DNA of 37,202 bases from an uncultured Pseudoxanthomonas sp. (GCA_937975725.1 CALJUL010000076.1:1-37202), one strand, 5' to 3'. Positions 18,154 through 26,950 are shown, counted from the stretch's first letter. Notes: generated by a model not told the origin, from the sequence alone. Numbers and translations: made by a program.

Positions 18154-18924
18154 ATGAAAATCGCTAGCTGGAACGTCAATTCGCTCAACGTGCGCCTGCC
18201 GCACCTCACCCAGTGGCTGGGCGCGTTCGCGCCGGACGTGGTGGGCCTGCAGGAGACCAAGCTGGAGGACCACCGCTTCCCCGACACCGCGCTGGCGGAA
18301 CTGGGCTACCGCAGCGTGTTCGCCGGGCAGAAGACCTACAACGGCGTGGCGCTGCTGTCGCGCGAGCCGGCCGGCGACGTGCAGGTGGGCATTCCCGGCT
18401 TCGAGGACGAGCAGAAGCGGGTCATCGCCGCCACCGTCGGCGACGTGCGCATCGTCAACCTATACGTGGTCAACGGCCAGGACGTGGGCACCGACAAGTA
18501 CGCCTACAAGCTGCGCTGGCTGGAGGCCGTGCACGACTGGCTGGCAGGGGAACTGGAGGCGCACCCGCGCATGGTGGTGCTGGGCGACTTCAACATCGCC
18601 CCGGACGAGCGCGACGTGTACGACCCCAAGGTGTGGAACGACGACCACATCCTGACTTCCGCCGCCGAGCGCGAGGCGCTGCGCCGACTGTACGCGCTGG
18701 GCCTGAGCGACGCCTTCCGCCTGCACAGCGAGGAAGCCGGCGTCTTCAGTTGGTGGGACTACCGCATGGGCGGCCTGCGGCGGAACCTGGGCCTGCGCAT
18801 CGACCTGACGCTGGTCTCCGACGCCCTGCGCGGGCACGCCGTGGAATCGGGCATCGACCGCGAACCGCGCACCTGGGAGCGCCCCAGCGACCACGCGCCC
18901 GCCTGGGTGCGGCTGGGTGCCTAA
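18154..18924 (+). CDS. xthA: Exodeoxyribonuclease III
   Basis: 256 aa from the ATG at 18154; the frame is open 16 codons upstream but the family begins MKIASWNVNS. It cleaves DNA at abasic sites and removes 3' blocks in base excision repair. Catalytic residues are in place: Asn7, Glu34 (GLQETKLED), Tyr104, Asp145 and Asn147 (VLGDFNIAP), Asp217 (LRIDLTLVS), and Asp246-His247 (RPSDHAPAW). No Shine-Dalgarno is visible; a TAGGAT -10-like box lies near 18020. The 288 bases upstream, to the dehydrogenase stop, hold GC-rich inverted repeats but no gene. Confidence 0.95.
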   Translation: MKIASWNVNSLNVRLPHLTQWLGAFAPDVVGLQETKLEDHRFPDTALAELGYRSVFAGQKTYNGVALLSREPAGDVQVGIPGFEDEQKRVIAATVGDVRIVNLYVVNGQDVGTDKYAYKLRWLEAVHDWLAGELEAHPRMVVLGDFNIAPDERDVYDPKVWNDDHILTSAAEREALRRLYALGLSDAFRLHSEEAGVFSWWDYRMGGLRRNLGLRIDLTLVSDALRGHAVESGIDREPRTWERPSDHAPAWVRLGA

Positions 18925-18945
18925 CTGCAGGAGGGGCTGACGGAC

Positions 18946-18971
18946 AAAGGCCCGGCTTGCGCCGGGCCTTT
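18946..18971. terminator. Bidirectional terminator between xthA and the GlsB-type gene
   Basis: Perfect 11 bp stem AAAGGCCCGGC / GCCGGGCCTTT with loop TTGC. The A-run on one side and T-run on the other make it usable from both directions, fitting the convergent genes on either side. Confidence 0.85.
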
Positions 18972-19021
18972 GCGTCGCCACGGGCCGTGGGTGCGTCTCG
19001 GAAGCGCACGCGGCCGCACCG

Positions 19022-19279
19022 TCACCTCGCCCTGCCGCGGGTGAACAGGTTGACGATCAGCAACAGCACCACCGCGCCGATGAAGGCGGTGATCAGGAAG
19101 CCGACCAGGCCGCCGCCCAGCCCCAGGCCCAGCGCCGGCAACAGCCAGCCACCGAGGAAGCCGCCGATGATGCCCACCACGATGTTGAGCAGGATGCCCT
19201 GCTGCGCATCGCGCTTCATCACGATGCTGGCCAGCCAGCCCGCCACGCCACCCACGATCAACCAGACCAGGAAATTCAT
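19022..19279 (-). CDS. GlsB/YeaQ/YmgE family stress-type membrane protein
   Basis: 85 aa with three membrane helices and many glycines. The start VWLIVGGVAGWLASIVMKRD and the central IVVGIIGGFLGGWLLP are the family pattern (formerly called transglycosylase-associated protein). AAAGGAG lies 8 bases before the ATG, one of the strongest Shine-Dalgarno sequences in the window. Members are induced under acid or stationary-phase stress in enterics; function is unknown. Confidence 0.92.
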   Translation of the reverse strand: MNFLVWLIVGGVAGWLASIVMKRDAQQGILLNIVVGIIGGFLGGWLLPALGLGLGGGLVGFLITAFIGAVVLLLIVNLFTRGRAR

Positions 19280-19424
19280 GTCGCCGCTCCTTTCGATGGA
19301 CAGGACCCCGCCGCGCGGGGCACGCTTCGATTAACCGCCCCGGGGCGTGAAACCGTGGTTAACCCCCTGGCGACGCCCCGGGTGCCGCCTTGGTAACGCC
19401 CCCGCCCACCGTCCGCACGCCGTG

Positions 19425-20045
19425 ATGCAGCAAACCGCCCCTTCCCACCCCGACTGGCGCAGCGCCCCCGCGGACTGGCGCCACGAAGGCATTGCCCTGT
19501 GGCTGGCGCCGCACGCGCCGCGGCAGCGCGGCGAGCCGACGGCGCGGGAAGTGCTGGCGCGCGCGCTGGGCCGGCCGCCGCACGCGCTGCCGATCACCCG
19601 CGACGCGCAGGGCCGCCCGCACTTCTTCGAGCCGTTGCGCCACCTGGAGACCGGCTGGAGCCACAGCGGCGAAGCCCTGCTGGTGGCGCTGGGCGAAGGC
19701 GTCGAGCTGGGCGTGGACATCGAGCACTTGCGCCCAAGGCCGCGCCGGCTGGAGATCGCGCAGCGCTTCTTCCACTCCGAGGAAACCCGCTGGCTGCTGG
19801 CCTGCCCGCCGGAGGTGCGCGAAACCGCCTTCGTGCGCCTGTGGTGCGCGAAGGAGGCCGTGCTGAAGGCGCACGGCCAGGGCCTGTCCTTCGGCCTGCA
19901 CCGGCTGCGCTTCGGCACCGACGCGCAGGACCGCCTGCACCTGCTGGAATGCGATCCCGGCCTGGGCCGCGCCGGCGACTGGCGGCTGCACGAATGGGCG
20001 CCGCGCGCGGACTACCGCGCCGCGCTGGCCTGGCACCCGCGCTGA
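19425..20045 (+). CDS. 4'-phosphopantetheinyl transferase superfamily protein
   Basis: 206 aa from the ATG at 19425; the frame is open to 19347 but the added residues are unconvincing. It transfers 4'-phosphopantetheine from CoA to a serine of an acyl or peptidyl carrier protein. The magnesium-binding GVDIE (Asp98, Glu100) and the WCAKEAVLKA motif (Lys143, Glu144, Lys148) are complete, and GWSHSGEALLVAL (77-89) is the usual first motif. Length and motifs suggest the Sfp/HetI branch rather than AcpS. In Xanthomonas a HetI-type enzyme activates the pigment carrier protein; a similar role here is inference. It ends 29 bp before rsmG. Confidence 0.9.
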   Translation: MQQTAPSHPDWRSAPADWRHEGIALWLAPHAPRQRGEPTAREVLARALGRPPHALPITRDAQGRPHFFEPLRHLETGWSHSGEALLVALGEGVELGVDIEHLRPRPRRLEIAQRFFHSEETRWLLACPPEVRETAFVRLWCAKEAVLKAHGQGLSFGLHRLRFGTDAQDRLHLLECDPGLGRAGDWRLHEWAPRADYRAALAWHPR

Positions 20046-20062
20046 GGCCGGCGGCGGCCTGC

Positions 20063-20068
20063 GATAAT
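20063..20068 (+). promoter_or_regulatory. Extended -10 of a leaderless rsmG transcript
   Basis: TGCGATAAT (an extended -10, TGn plus GATAAT) lies so that GCCGCG, six bases, separates it from the rsmG ATG at 20075. No Shine-Dalgarno is present. Confidence 0.7.
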
Positions 20069-20074
20069 GCCGCG

Positions 20075-20731
20075 ATGGACGACACCGCCTTTCCCGCCGA
20101 CCTGCACGACACCCTGCGGCACGGCCTGGCCGCGCTGGGCCTGGACGCCGACGCACTGGCGCCGCCGCTGCTGGCCTACCTGGCCCTGCTGCACCGCTGG
20201 AACCGCACCTACAACCTCACCGCCGTGCGCGAGCCGCGCGAGATGGTCGTGCGCCACCTGCTCGATTCGCTGGCGATGCATCCGTACGTGGACGCCATCG
20301 CCGCGCGCGGCGGCGCGCTGGCCGATCTGGGCACCGGCCCGGGCCTGCCCGGCATCCCGCTGGCCATCGCCAAGCCCGGCCTGCGGGTGACGCTGGTGGA
20401 GAGCAACGGCAAGAAAGCGCGCTTCCTGCGCGAGGCCGTGCGCACGCTGAAGCTGGACAACGCGCGGGTGGCCGAGACGCGCGCCGAAGCGCTGGACGAA
20501 CCGCAGGCCTACGACGCGCTGACCGCGCGCGCGCTGGACGTGCTGGCTGGCATCATCGAGGTCGGCGGCCACCTGCTGCGGCCCGGCGGCGAACTGCTGG
20601 CGATGAAGGGCGTGCGCCCGGACGAGGAGATCGCCGCGCTGCCGCTCGGCTGGTCGCTGGCCTCGCTCCACCCGCTGGACGTGCCGGGCCTGGACGGCGA
20701 GCGCCATCTGGCCGTCGTGCGCCGCGACTGA
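20075..20731 (+). CDS. rsmG: 16S rRNA (guanine527-N7)-methyltransferase
   Basis: 218 aa. It methylates G527 of 16S rRNA using S-adenosylmethionine; loss gives low-level streptomycin resistance in known systems. WNRTYNLTAV (42-51) and the SAM loop DLGTGPGLPGIPLA (84-97) are diagnostic. It precedes parA and parB in the classical gidB-parA-parB order found near many bacterial origins. No origin, dnaA or mnmG is in this window. Confidence 0.96.
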   Translation: MDDTAFPADLHDTLRHGLAALGLDADALAPPLLAYLALLHRWNRTYNLTAVREPREMVVRHLLDSLAMHPYVDAIAARGGALADLGTGPGLPGIPLAIAKPGLRVTLVESNGKKARFLREAVRTLKLDNARVAETRAEALDEPQAYDALTARALDVLAGIIEVGGHLLRPGGELLAMKGVRPDEEIAALPLGWSLASLHPLDVPGLDGERHLAVVRRD

Positions 20732-20916
20732 CGGCCGCAGCGCGCCGGCGCCCGGCGCCTAAGCCATTGAAAACGCTGACCGCCGCCGCGCATTCCCGCC
20801 GGTGCGTGCTCCGGCGCGGCCTGCGCGGACCGCGGCTTCCGTACCCCTGATTTCGCAAGCCCGGCCGCCAGCCCGCATAATCCCCCACTCACCCCGTCAC
20901 CCCAAGGCGCCCCCGC

Positions 20917-21714
20917 ATGGCCCGCATCATCGCCGTCGCCAACCAGAAAGGCGGAGTCGGCAAGACCACCACCGCCGTCAATCTGGCCGCCGCGCTGGCG
21001 CGCGCGCCGCAGCGCGTGCTGCTGGTCGACCTGGACGCGCAGGGCAACGCCACCATGGGCAGCGGCGTGGACAAGCGCGAGGTGGAAGCCTCCACCTGCG
21101 ACGTGCTGCTGGGCGAAGTGGACGCGAAGGCCGCGGTGGTCACCACCGCCGAGGGCTTCGACCTGATGCCGGGCAACATCGACCTGACCGCGGCCGAGAT
21201 CCAGTTGATGGAAATCAGCGGCCGCGAACTGAAGCTCAAGGCCGCGCTGGACGCCATCCGCGGCGACTACGACTTCATCATCGTCGACTGCCCGCCGGCG
21301 CTGTCGCTGCTGACCCTCAACGCGCTGACCGCCGCCGACTCGGTGCTGGTGCCGATGCAGTGCGAGTACTACGCGCTGGAAGGCCTGTCGGCGCTGATGG
21401 AAACCATCGACGCGCTGCGTGCGCGGCTGAACCCCGGGCTGGAGATCGAAGGCGTGCTGCGCACGATGTTCGACATCCGCAACAACCTGGCCAACGCCGT
21501 GTCCGGCGAACTCACCACCCACTTCGGCGACAAGGTGTTCCGCACCATCGTGCCGCGCAACGTGCGCGTGGCCGAAGCGCCCAGCCACGGCCAGAGCATC
21601 GTCGGCTACGACCGCGCCTCGCGCGGCGGCGTGGCCTACCTGGGCCTGGCCGGGGAGATCCTGCGCCGCCAGGCCGAACGCAAGAAGCAACAGCAGCACA
21701 TGGAGCACGCGTGA
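20917..21714 (+). CDS. parA: Chromosome partitioning ATPase ParA (Soj)
   Basis: 265 aa. The deviant Walker A motif KGGVGKTT (11-18, signature Lys11 and Lys16), VDLDAQGNAT and the Walker B VDCPPALS are clear. Binds non-specific DNA as an ATP dimer and moves ParB-parS complexes. A CATAAT -10-like box lies at 20876-20881, and AAGG precedes the ATG by about 12 bases. Its stop overlaps the parB start by one base (TGATG). Confidence 0.97.
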   Translation: MARIIAVANQKGGVGKTTTAVNLAAALARAPQRVLLVDLDAQGNATMGSGVDKREVEASTCDVLLGEVDAKAAVVTTAEGFDLMPGNIDLTAAEIQLMEISGRELKLKAALDAIRGDYDFIIVDCPPALSLLTLNALTAADSVLVPMQCEYYALEGLSALMETIDALRARLNPGLEIEGVLRTMFDIRNNLANAVSGELTTHFGDKVFRTIVPRNVRVAEAPSHGQSIVGYDRASRGGVAYLGLAGEILRRQAERKKQQQHMEHA

Positions 21715-22625
21715 TGAGCGCCCCGAAGAAGCGCGGCCTCGGCCGCGGCCTGGAAGCCCTGCTCGGCCCGAAAGCCGCCGAGACGCCGCCGCCGGAGGCC
21801 CAGCCGGGCGAAGCGCTGCGCACGCTGCCGGTGGGCCAGTTGCAGCCGGGCAAGTACCAGCCGCGCATGGCGATGGACCCGGCCAAGCTCAACGAACTGG
21901 CCGAGTCGATCAAGGCCCAGGGCGTGATCCAGCCGATCGTGGTGCGCGAGCTGGCGCGGGGCCCGAATTCAAAGGTGATGTACGAGATCGTCGCCGGCGA
22001 GCGCCGCTGGCGCGCCTCGCAGGAAGCCGGCCTGGCCGAAGTGCCGGTGGTGGTGCGCGAACTGGACGACCGCACCGTCATCGCGATGGCGCTGATCGAG
22101 AACATCCAGCGCGAGGACCTCAACCCGCTGGAAGAAGCGCAGTCGCTGCAACGCCTGATCAACGAGTTCTCGCTGACCCACGCCGAGGCCGCCGAGGCCG
22201 TCGGCCGCTCGCGCGCCGCGGTGTCCAACCTGCTGCGCTTGCTGGAACTGCCGCCCGCGATCCGCGCCCTGCTGGAAGCGCGACGGCTGGAGATGGGCCA
22301 CGCCCGCGCCCTGCTGACGCTGTCGCCGGAACTGGCCAGCAAGCTGGCCTCCGAAGCCGCCGAGCAAGGCTGGTCGGTGCGCGAAGTGGAGCACCGCGCG
22401 CAGCAGTTCGCCGCCGGCAAGGTGCCGGTCGCCGGCAAGAAGGCCAAGCCCGGCAAGACCGCGCCGCAGCCGGACATCGCCTCGCTGGAGACCGAACTGT
22501 CCGAAAGCCTGGGCACCAAGGTCACCATCGCCCACGGCCGCGGCGGCAAGGGCAAGCTGATCATCGCCTACACCGACCTGGACACCCTCGACGGCGTGCT
22601 CGAACGCCTGCGCCCGAAGGCCTGA
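21714..22625 (+). CDS. parB: Chromosome partitioning protein ParB (Spo0J)
   Basis: 303 aa. The N-terminus KKRGLGRGLEALLG is the ParA-contact region; the CTPase fold has GERRWRAS at 95-102 and ENIQREDLNPLEEA follows; a helix-turn-helix (HAEAAEAVGRSRAAVSNLLRL) binds parS; the C-terminus dimerises. It binds parS and slides as a CTP clamp. No complete parS (TGTTTCACGTGAAACA) was found in the window; only a half-site-like GTTTCACG occurs at 22745-22752 within the downstream repeat. Confidence 0.97.
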   Translation: MSAPKKRGLGRGLEALLGPKAAETPPPEAQPGEALRTLPVGQLQPGKYQPRMAMDPAKLNELAESIKAQGVIQPIVVRELARGPNSKVMYEIVAGERRWRASQEAGLAEVPVVVRELDDRTVIAMALIENIQREDLNPLEEAQSLQRLINEFSLTHAEAAEAVGRSRAAVSNLLRLLELPPAIRALLEARRLEMGHARALLTLSPELASKLASEAAEQGWSVREVEHRAQQFAAGKVPVAGKKAKPGKTAPQPDIASLETELSESLGTKVTIAHGRGGKGKLIIAYTDLDTLDGVLERLRPKA

Positions 22626-22630
22626 CGCCC

Positions 22631-22793
22631 CTGTAGGAGGGGCTTCAGCCCCGACCGCAAGAATCAAAAACCTTTCGACACGGATCAACGCAGATAACCG
22701 CGGATAAAGATGCTTCTGATCCGTGTCCATCCGCGTTGATCCGCGTTTCACGCCTTTGCAGGTTTGCGGTCGGGGCTGAAGCCCCTCCTATAG
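22631..22793. repeat. Nested palindromic repeat with GTAG-type REP arms
   Basis: The outer arms, 22631-22660 and 22764-22793, are inverted copies matching at 29 of 30 bases. Each arm carries GTAGG next to a perfect hairpin GGGGCT-TC-AGCCCC, the form of GTAG-headed REP sequences. Inside is a second imperfect inverted pair built from CACGGATCAACGC and ATCCGCGTTGATCCG units. It fills the gap between parB and the DUF885 gene. Such elements are moved by REP-associated tyrosine transposases (RAYTs), none of which is here. The transcript could also fold into a stable hairpin and act as a parB terminator. Confidence 0.85.
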
Positions 22794-22847
22794 GCAGGGG
22801 TCGCGCGGGCGTCCACTGGATTACCATCCGGTTTCCGCTTCCACCGG

Positions 22848-24608
22848 ATGCCCGCCTTGAAACTCCGCATCGCCGCCCTGCTGCTCGCCTGCGTGCCGCT
22901 GCACGCGCTCGCCTCCGCGCCCTCCGCCGCCGACCAGCGCTTCCAGGCGCTGTACGAGAAGGAATGGAAGTGGCGGCAGGAGCAGACCGGCCAGGCCGAC
23001 GAGGACACCGACACCAGCGGCAACAAGCGCCGCCTGCCCGACGTGGGCGCCGAGTCCCAGCAGGCGCGGCTGAAGGTGTGGGAACAGGTGTTGAAGGACC
23101 TGGACGGCATCGATCCGGCCAAGCTCTCGCCGGAGAACCGTATCAACCTGGCGATCTACCGCCCGCAGGTGGAGAACCTGGCCGCCGAAGTGCGCCTGCG
23201 CGCCTACGAGATGCCGTTCAACTCGGACTCCTCGTTCTGGTCGAACCTCTCGTTCATGGCCCGCCGGCAGATGAAGACGGCCGACGACTACCGCGCCTAC
23301 GCCGCGCGCCTGCGCGACGTGCCGCGCTACTTCGGCCAGCACATCGATAACATGCGCGCCGGCCTGACGCGCGGCTTCAGCGTGCCGCGCGCGGTGCTGG
23401 ACGGCCGCGACGTGTCTATCGCCACCGTCGCCGAGCTGAAGGACCCGGAGCAGTCCGCCTTCTACGCGCCCTACAAGAAGATGCCGGCGGCCATCCCCGC
23501 AGCGGAGCAGGAAGCGCTGCGCCAGGAAGCGCGCGCGGCGATCCGCGAACAGGTGGTGCCGGCCTTCGGCACGCTGCTGGCCTTCTTCCGCGACGAATAC
23601 GTGCCGCGGGCGCGCACCACGCTGGCCGCGGAAGCGATGCCGGGCGGAAAGACGTTCTACGCGCAGCAGATCCGCGAATACACCACGCTGGACCTGAGCG
23701 CCGAGGAGATCCACCGGATCGGCCTGGAGGAAGTGGCGCGCATCCAGGCCGAGATGCAGGAGGTCATCCGGCAGACCGGCTTCAAGGGCACGTTCGCGGA
23801 GTTCCTCGCCTTCCTGCGCACCGACGCGCAGTTCTACGCGAAGACGCCGCAGCAACTGCTCGACCGCGCCGCGTGGATCTCCAAGCGCGTGGACGGCGAA
23901 GTCGGCAAGTACATCGGTACGCTGCCGCGCGGGCGTTTCACCATCGTCGAGGTGCCGGCCGACATCGCCCCGTTCTGGACCGCCGGCCGCGGCGGCCTGG
24001 GCACCTACTGGCTCAACACCTACGACCTGCCCTCGCGGCCGCTGTACAACCTGCCGGCGCTGACCCTGCACGAGTCCTCGCCCGGCCATTCGCTGCAGGC
24101 CGCGCTGGCGCAAGAGCAGGGCGAACAGCCCGCGTTCCGCCGCGAGAACTACATCTCCGCCTACGGCGAGGGCTGGGCGCTGTACACCGAGAAGCTGGGC
24201 AAGGAGATGGGCATCTACGAGACGCCCTACGAGGACTTCGGCCGCCTGACCTACGAGATGTGGCGCGCTACGCGCCTGGTGATCGACACCGGCGTGCATC
24301 ACAAGGGCTGGACCCGCGAGCAGGCGCTGGCCTACCTGCGCGACCACACCGCGCTGTCCGAGCACGAGGTGACCACCGAGGTGGACCGCTACATCTCCTG
24401 GCCGGCACAGGCGCTGAGCTACAAGCTGGGCGAGATCGCCATCGTGCGCCTGCGCGCCGAGGCGGAGCAGGCGCTGGGGCCGAAGTTTGACATCAAGGCG
24501 TTCCACGACACCGTGCTGAAGCAGGGCTCGGTGCCGCTGCCGGTGCTGGAGCAGCAGGTGCGCGCCTGGGTGCGCGAGCGCCAGCAGGCGCCCGCGGCTC
24601 AGTCGTAG
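22848..24608 (+). CDS. Secreted DUF885 family protein (putative metallopeptidase)
   Basis: 586 aa. A signal peptide fills residues 1-23 (LKLRIAALLLACVPLHALAS). The body matches the DUF885 family, whose members carry an HExxPGH-type motif; here HESSPGH at 408-414 within LTLHESSPGHSLQ. Other family landmarks are FWTAGRGGLGTYWLNTYDLP and SAYGEGWALYTEKLGKEMG. The family is predicted, not proven, to be zinc peptidases; location should be periplasmic. The 3' end overlaps the convergent LysR gene by 10 bp. Confidence 0.9.
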   Translation: MPALKLRIAALLLACVPLHALASAPSAADQRFQALYEKEWKWRQEQTGQADEDTDTSGNKRRLPDVGAESQQARLKVWEQVLKDLDGIDPAKLSPENRINLAIYRPQVENLAAEVRLRAYEMPFNSDSSFWSNLSFMARRQMKTADDYRAYAARLRDVPRYFGQHIDNMRAGLTRGFSVPRAVLDGRDVSIATVAELKDPEQSAFYAPYKKMPAAIPAAEQEALRQEARAAIREQVVPAFGTLLAFFRDEYVPRARTTLAAEAMPGGKTFYAQQIREYTTLDLSAEEIHRIGLEEVARIQAEMQEVIRQTGFKGTFAEFLAFLRTDAQFYAKTPQQLLDRAAWISKRVDGEVGKYIGTLPRGRFTIVEVPADIAPFWTAGRGGLGTYWLNTYDLPSRPLYNLPALTLHESSPGHSLQAALAQEQGEQPAFRRENYISAYGEGWALYTEKLGKEMGIYETPYEDFGRLTYEMWRATRLVIDTGVHHKGWTREQALAYLRDHTALSEHEVTTEVDRYISWPAQALSYKLGEIAIVRLRAEAEQALGPKFDIKAFHDTVLKQGSVPLPVLEQQVRAWVRERQQAPAAQS

Positions 24609-25489
24609 GCCGCGGCCAGCCGGCGCACGCCGTCGATGAAGTGCCGCTGCACCGGCATCGGCGGCTCGTCGTCGCGCAGCAGGGCGTGCAGCGTCACCGG
24701 CAGCGGCGGCGCCAGTTCGCGCACCTGCACCGGCGGGCCGTCGGCGCGCGCGGTGTAGGCATCCACCAGCGCCAGCCCCTGGCCGTCGGCCACCAGCGCG
24801 CGCGCCAGCGGATAGGTCTGCACGTGGATGCGCACGCGTGGCGCCGGCTCCAGGTCCTGGAGGTGCTGGCGCACTGCGCGGCCCAGGGCGTCGTGCGACG
24901 CCAACCCCACCAGCGCCTGCCCGGCCAATGCTGCATGCGGCAGCGGCACGTTCAATTCGGATTCGCGCCAGTGGCCGGGCGGTGCGATCACCTGCACACG
25001 GCTCTCGCCCAGCACGTCCACGCGCAGACCGGGCGCGTGCACCGCCTGCAGGGTCAGGCCGATGTCGGCCTCGCGCAGGCGCAACGCATCGACCATCTCG
25101 CGGGTGTGCTGGGTCAACAGCTCTATCGGGGCCTGGGCATGACGGGCCGGCAGCGCGCGCAGCGCAGCCGGCAGCAGCGTGGCGGCCAGCGACGGCGTGG
25201 CCACCACCCGCAGCGCGGTGTGGCCCGGGTCGCGGATGCCGCGGGCCAGGCGGTCCAGGTCCGCCAGTTCGTCGCCGATGCGCTCGATGTGCTGGCGCAT
25301 CAGCCGCCCCTGCGGCGTCAGCACCAGGCGGCCGTTGACGCGCTCGAACAGGGCGAAGCCGAGGCCGGCCTCGGCATGCCGCAGCAGCTTGCTGGCGGCG
25401 GGCTGGGTGATGTGCAACAGGCGCGCGGCCGCGGTCAGCGAACCGGCCTGCAACACCGCCTGGAACAGTTCGATGTGGCGCAGCCGCAT
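24599..25489 (-). CDS. LysR-type transcriptional regulator
   Basis: 296 aa. N-terminal winged helix-turn-helix (FQAVLQAGSLTAAARLLHIT and QPAASKLLRHAEAGLG, about 9-45), then a periplasmic-binding-protein-like effector domain. GGAGGA lies about 8 bases before the ATG and a TATGAT -10-like box further up. It follows dgcN on the same strand with an 80 bp gap and its own promoter-like box. Effector unknown; D-glutamate or an N-acyl-D-amino acid is a reasonable guess from the neighbour. Confidence 0.92.
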   Translation of the reverse strand: MRLRHIELFQAVLQAGSLTAAARLLHITQPAASKLLRHAEAGLGFALFERVNGRLVLTPQGRLMRQHIERIGDELADLDRLARGIRDPGHTALRVVATPSLAATLLPAALRALPARHAQAPIELLTQHTREMVDALRLREADIGLTLQAVHAPGLRVDVLGESRVQVIAPPGHWRESELNVPLPHAALAGQALVGLASHDALGRAVRQHLQDLEPAPRVRIHVQTYPLARALVADGQGLALVDAYTARADGPPVQVRELAPPLPVTLHALLRDDEPPMPVQRHFIDGVRRLAAAYD

Positions 25490-25569
25490 CCGTCGTCCTC
25501 CGCAAGGAAGCCCATCATACGGAGGTCGGCCGCGCCGTCACCGCCACGCCGGCGCGCGCCCGCGCCGGG

Positions 25570-26601
25570 TCAGTGCTGCGGGAACGTCTCCAGCAACCGG
25601 TCCACGATCCGCACCACGCCGTCGGCCACCGGGTCCTGGCAAGGCAGGCCCAGCCGTTGCTCGATGTCCGCGCACAGGCGCGCGGCGTCTTCGCGCGACA
25701 GGCGCGAGGTGTCCACCGCCACGCCGACCGCCTGCACGTCCGGCGAGGTCAGCCGCGCCGCCTGCAGGTTGGCCGCCAGGCAGTCCTCCAGCGACGGCAG
25801 GGCGTAGTGCGGCAGCCCGCGCATGTGGGTGCGGGTGGGTTCGTGGCACAGCACCAGCGCATGCGCCTGCGCGCCATGCAGCAGGCCCAGCGAGACGCCG
25901 GCGAAGGAAGGGTGGAACAGCGAGCCCTGGCCTTCGATCAGGTCCCAGCCGCCGTCCTCGCGCGCCGGGGCGATCCACTCGGCGCCGCCGGAGATGAAGT
26001 CGGCGACCACCGCGTCGATCGGCACGCCGCTACCGCCGGCGATGAAGATGCCGGTCTGGCCGGTGGCGCGGAAGTCGGCCGCCAGCGCGCGCGCGCGCAG
26101 TTCGCGCTCCAGCGCCAGCGTGGTGTACATCTTGCCGACCGAACAGTCGGTGCCCACGGTCAGCAGGCGGCGGCCGGCGCGCGGCAGCGCCTTGCCCACG
26201 CCCAGCACCGGCGGGTGGCGGGCGTCGAACAGCACCCGGCCCAGCCGTTCGGCGGCCTCGCGGATACGCGGGGCGTCGGCCAGCCGCTGGTGCAGGCCGG
26301 AGGCCACGTGCAGGCCGGCTTCCATCGCCGCGACCACGTCGTCCACCGTCGCCTCGTCCATCACGCCGCCGGCGTTGGCCACGCCGACCAGCAGCGTGCG
26401 CGCCCCGGCCGCGCGGGCCTGGGCGAAGTCCATGTCCGGCACGCCCACGCTGGTCCGGCACTGCGGGCCGCGGACCTGCCCCACGCACCATTCGGGGCGC
26501 CAGTAGGCCACGCCGCGGGCGGTCTTGGCGGCCAGGTCGTCGGGCGCATTGCCCAGATAGAGCAGGTAGGGCGGGCCCCAGGTGGCGGATTCGGCGGACA
26601 T
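25570..26601 (-). CDS. dgcN: DUF1611 protein, probable D-glutamate N-acetyltransferase DgcN
   Basis: 343 aa from the ATG at 26601, with GAGGAA about 9 bases upstream. Characterised DgcN acetylates D-glutamate, and the partner dehydrogenase DgcA then processes the N-acetyl-D-amino acid. The C-terminal DUF1611 domain has a P-loop-like GTDCSVGK (150-157), TGQTGIFIAGGSGVPIDAV and LIEGQGSLFHPSF. The N-terminal domain (1-130) is Rossmann-like with the PDMDFAQARAAGARTL segment. The usual partner dgcA (a dipeptide-epimerase relative) is not adjacent on either side. Function is by family only. Confidence 0.8.
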   Translation of the reverse strand: MSAESATWGPPYLLYLGNAPDDLAAKTARGVAYWRPEWCVGQVRGPQCRTSVGVPDMDFAQARAAGARTLLVGVANAGGVMDEATVDDVVAAMEAGLHVASGLHQRLADAPRIREAAERLGRVLFDARHPPVLGVGKALPRAGRRLLTVGTDCSVGKMYTTLALERELRARALAADFRATGQTGIFIAGGSGVPIDAVVADFISGGAEWIAPAREDGGWDLIEGQGSLFHPSFAGVSLGLLHGAQAHALVLCHEPTRTHMRGLPHYALPSLEDCLAANLQAARLTSPDVQAVGVAVDTSRLSREDAARLCADIEQRLGLPCQDPVADGVVRIVDRLLETFPQH

Positions 26602-26748
26602 GCGGGATTCCTCGGATGGCGGCGCCGGCGGCGCCCTGTCGCCACGGTAGCCAGCCCGCGCCCGCGCGGCCAATGAAAAGCCGCGCAGGGGGCATAACCC
26701 GGGGTTGGCCCCCGCCTTCCGCCAGAGGCCGCGCCGGGACGTAAGTGC

Positions 26749-26777
26749 TTGCGGACAAAGAGGAAGTCGAGCATAAT
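26749..26777 (+). promoter_or_regulatory. Sigma-70-type promoter of rpmB-rpmG
   Basis: TTGCGG, 17 bases, then CATAAT: the best-spaced -35/-10 pair in the window. Transcription would start near 26784, leaving an untranslated leader of about 165 bases before rpmB. The leader is GC-rich with short inverted repeats but no riboswitch was recognised. The rest of the 349-base gap toward dgcN is featureless. Confidence 0.75.
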
Positions 26778-26950
26778 GCGCGGCTCGCTGCGTCCGGCCT
26801 GGCCGGGCGTGCGGCCGGAAACGCGATTCCGGTCCGCCGCCGCAGCGGGATTTTCCCTCCGCATCGCGTGGCGTCCGCCTGTCCCGCAGGCCGTCCGCCG
26901 GGCCGCCGTCCCCCAGGCTATGGGCGACACAATTACCTATCGAGGTGCGT

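Noticed and set aside
19340..19381. CCGGGGCGT / ACGCCCCGG inverted repeat upstream of the phosphopantetheinyl transferase gene
   Set aside because: Nine-base GC-rich stem with a 24-base loop is not distinguishable from chance in DNA of this composition.
22743..22753. GTTTCACG after parB as a parS site
   Set aside because: Only half of the TGTTTCACGTGAAACA palindrome is present and it is part of the repeat element.
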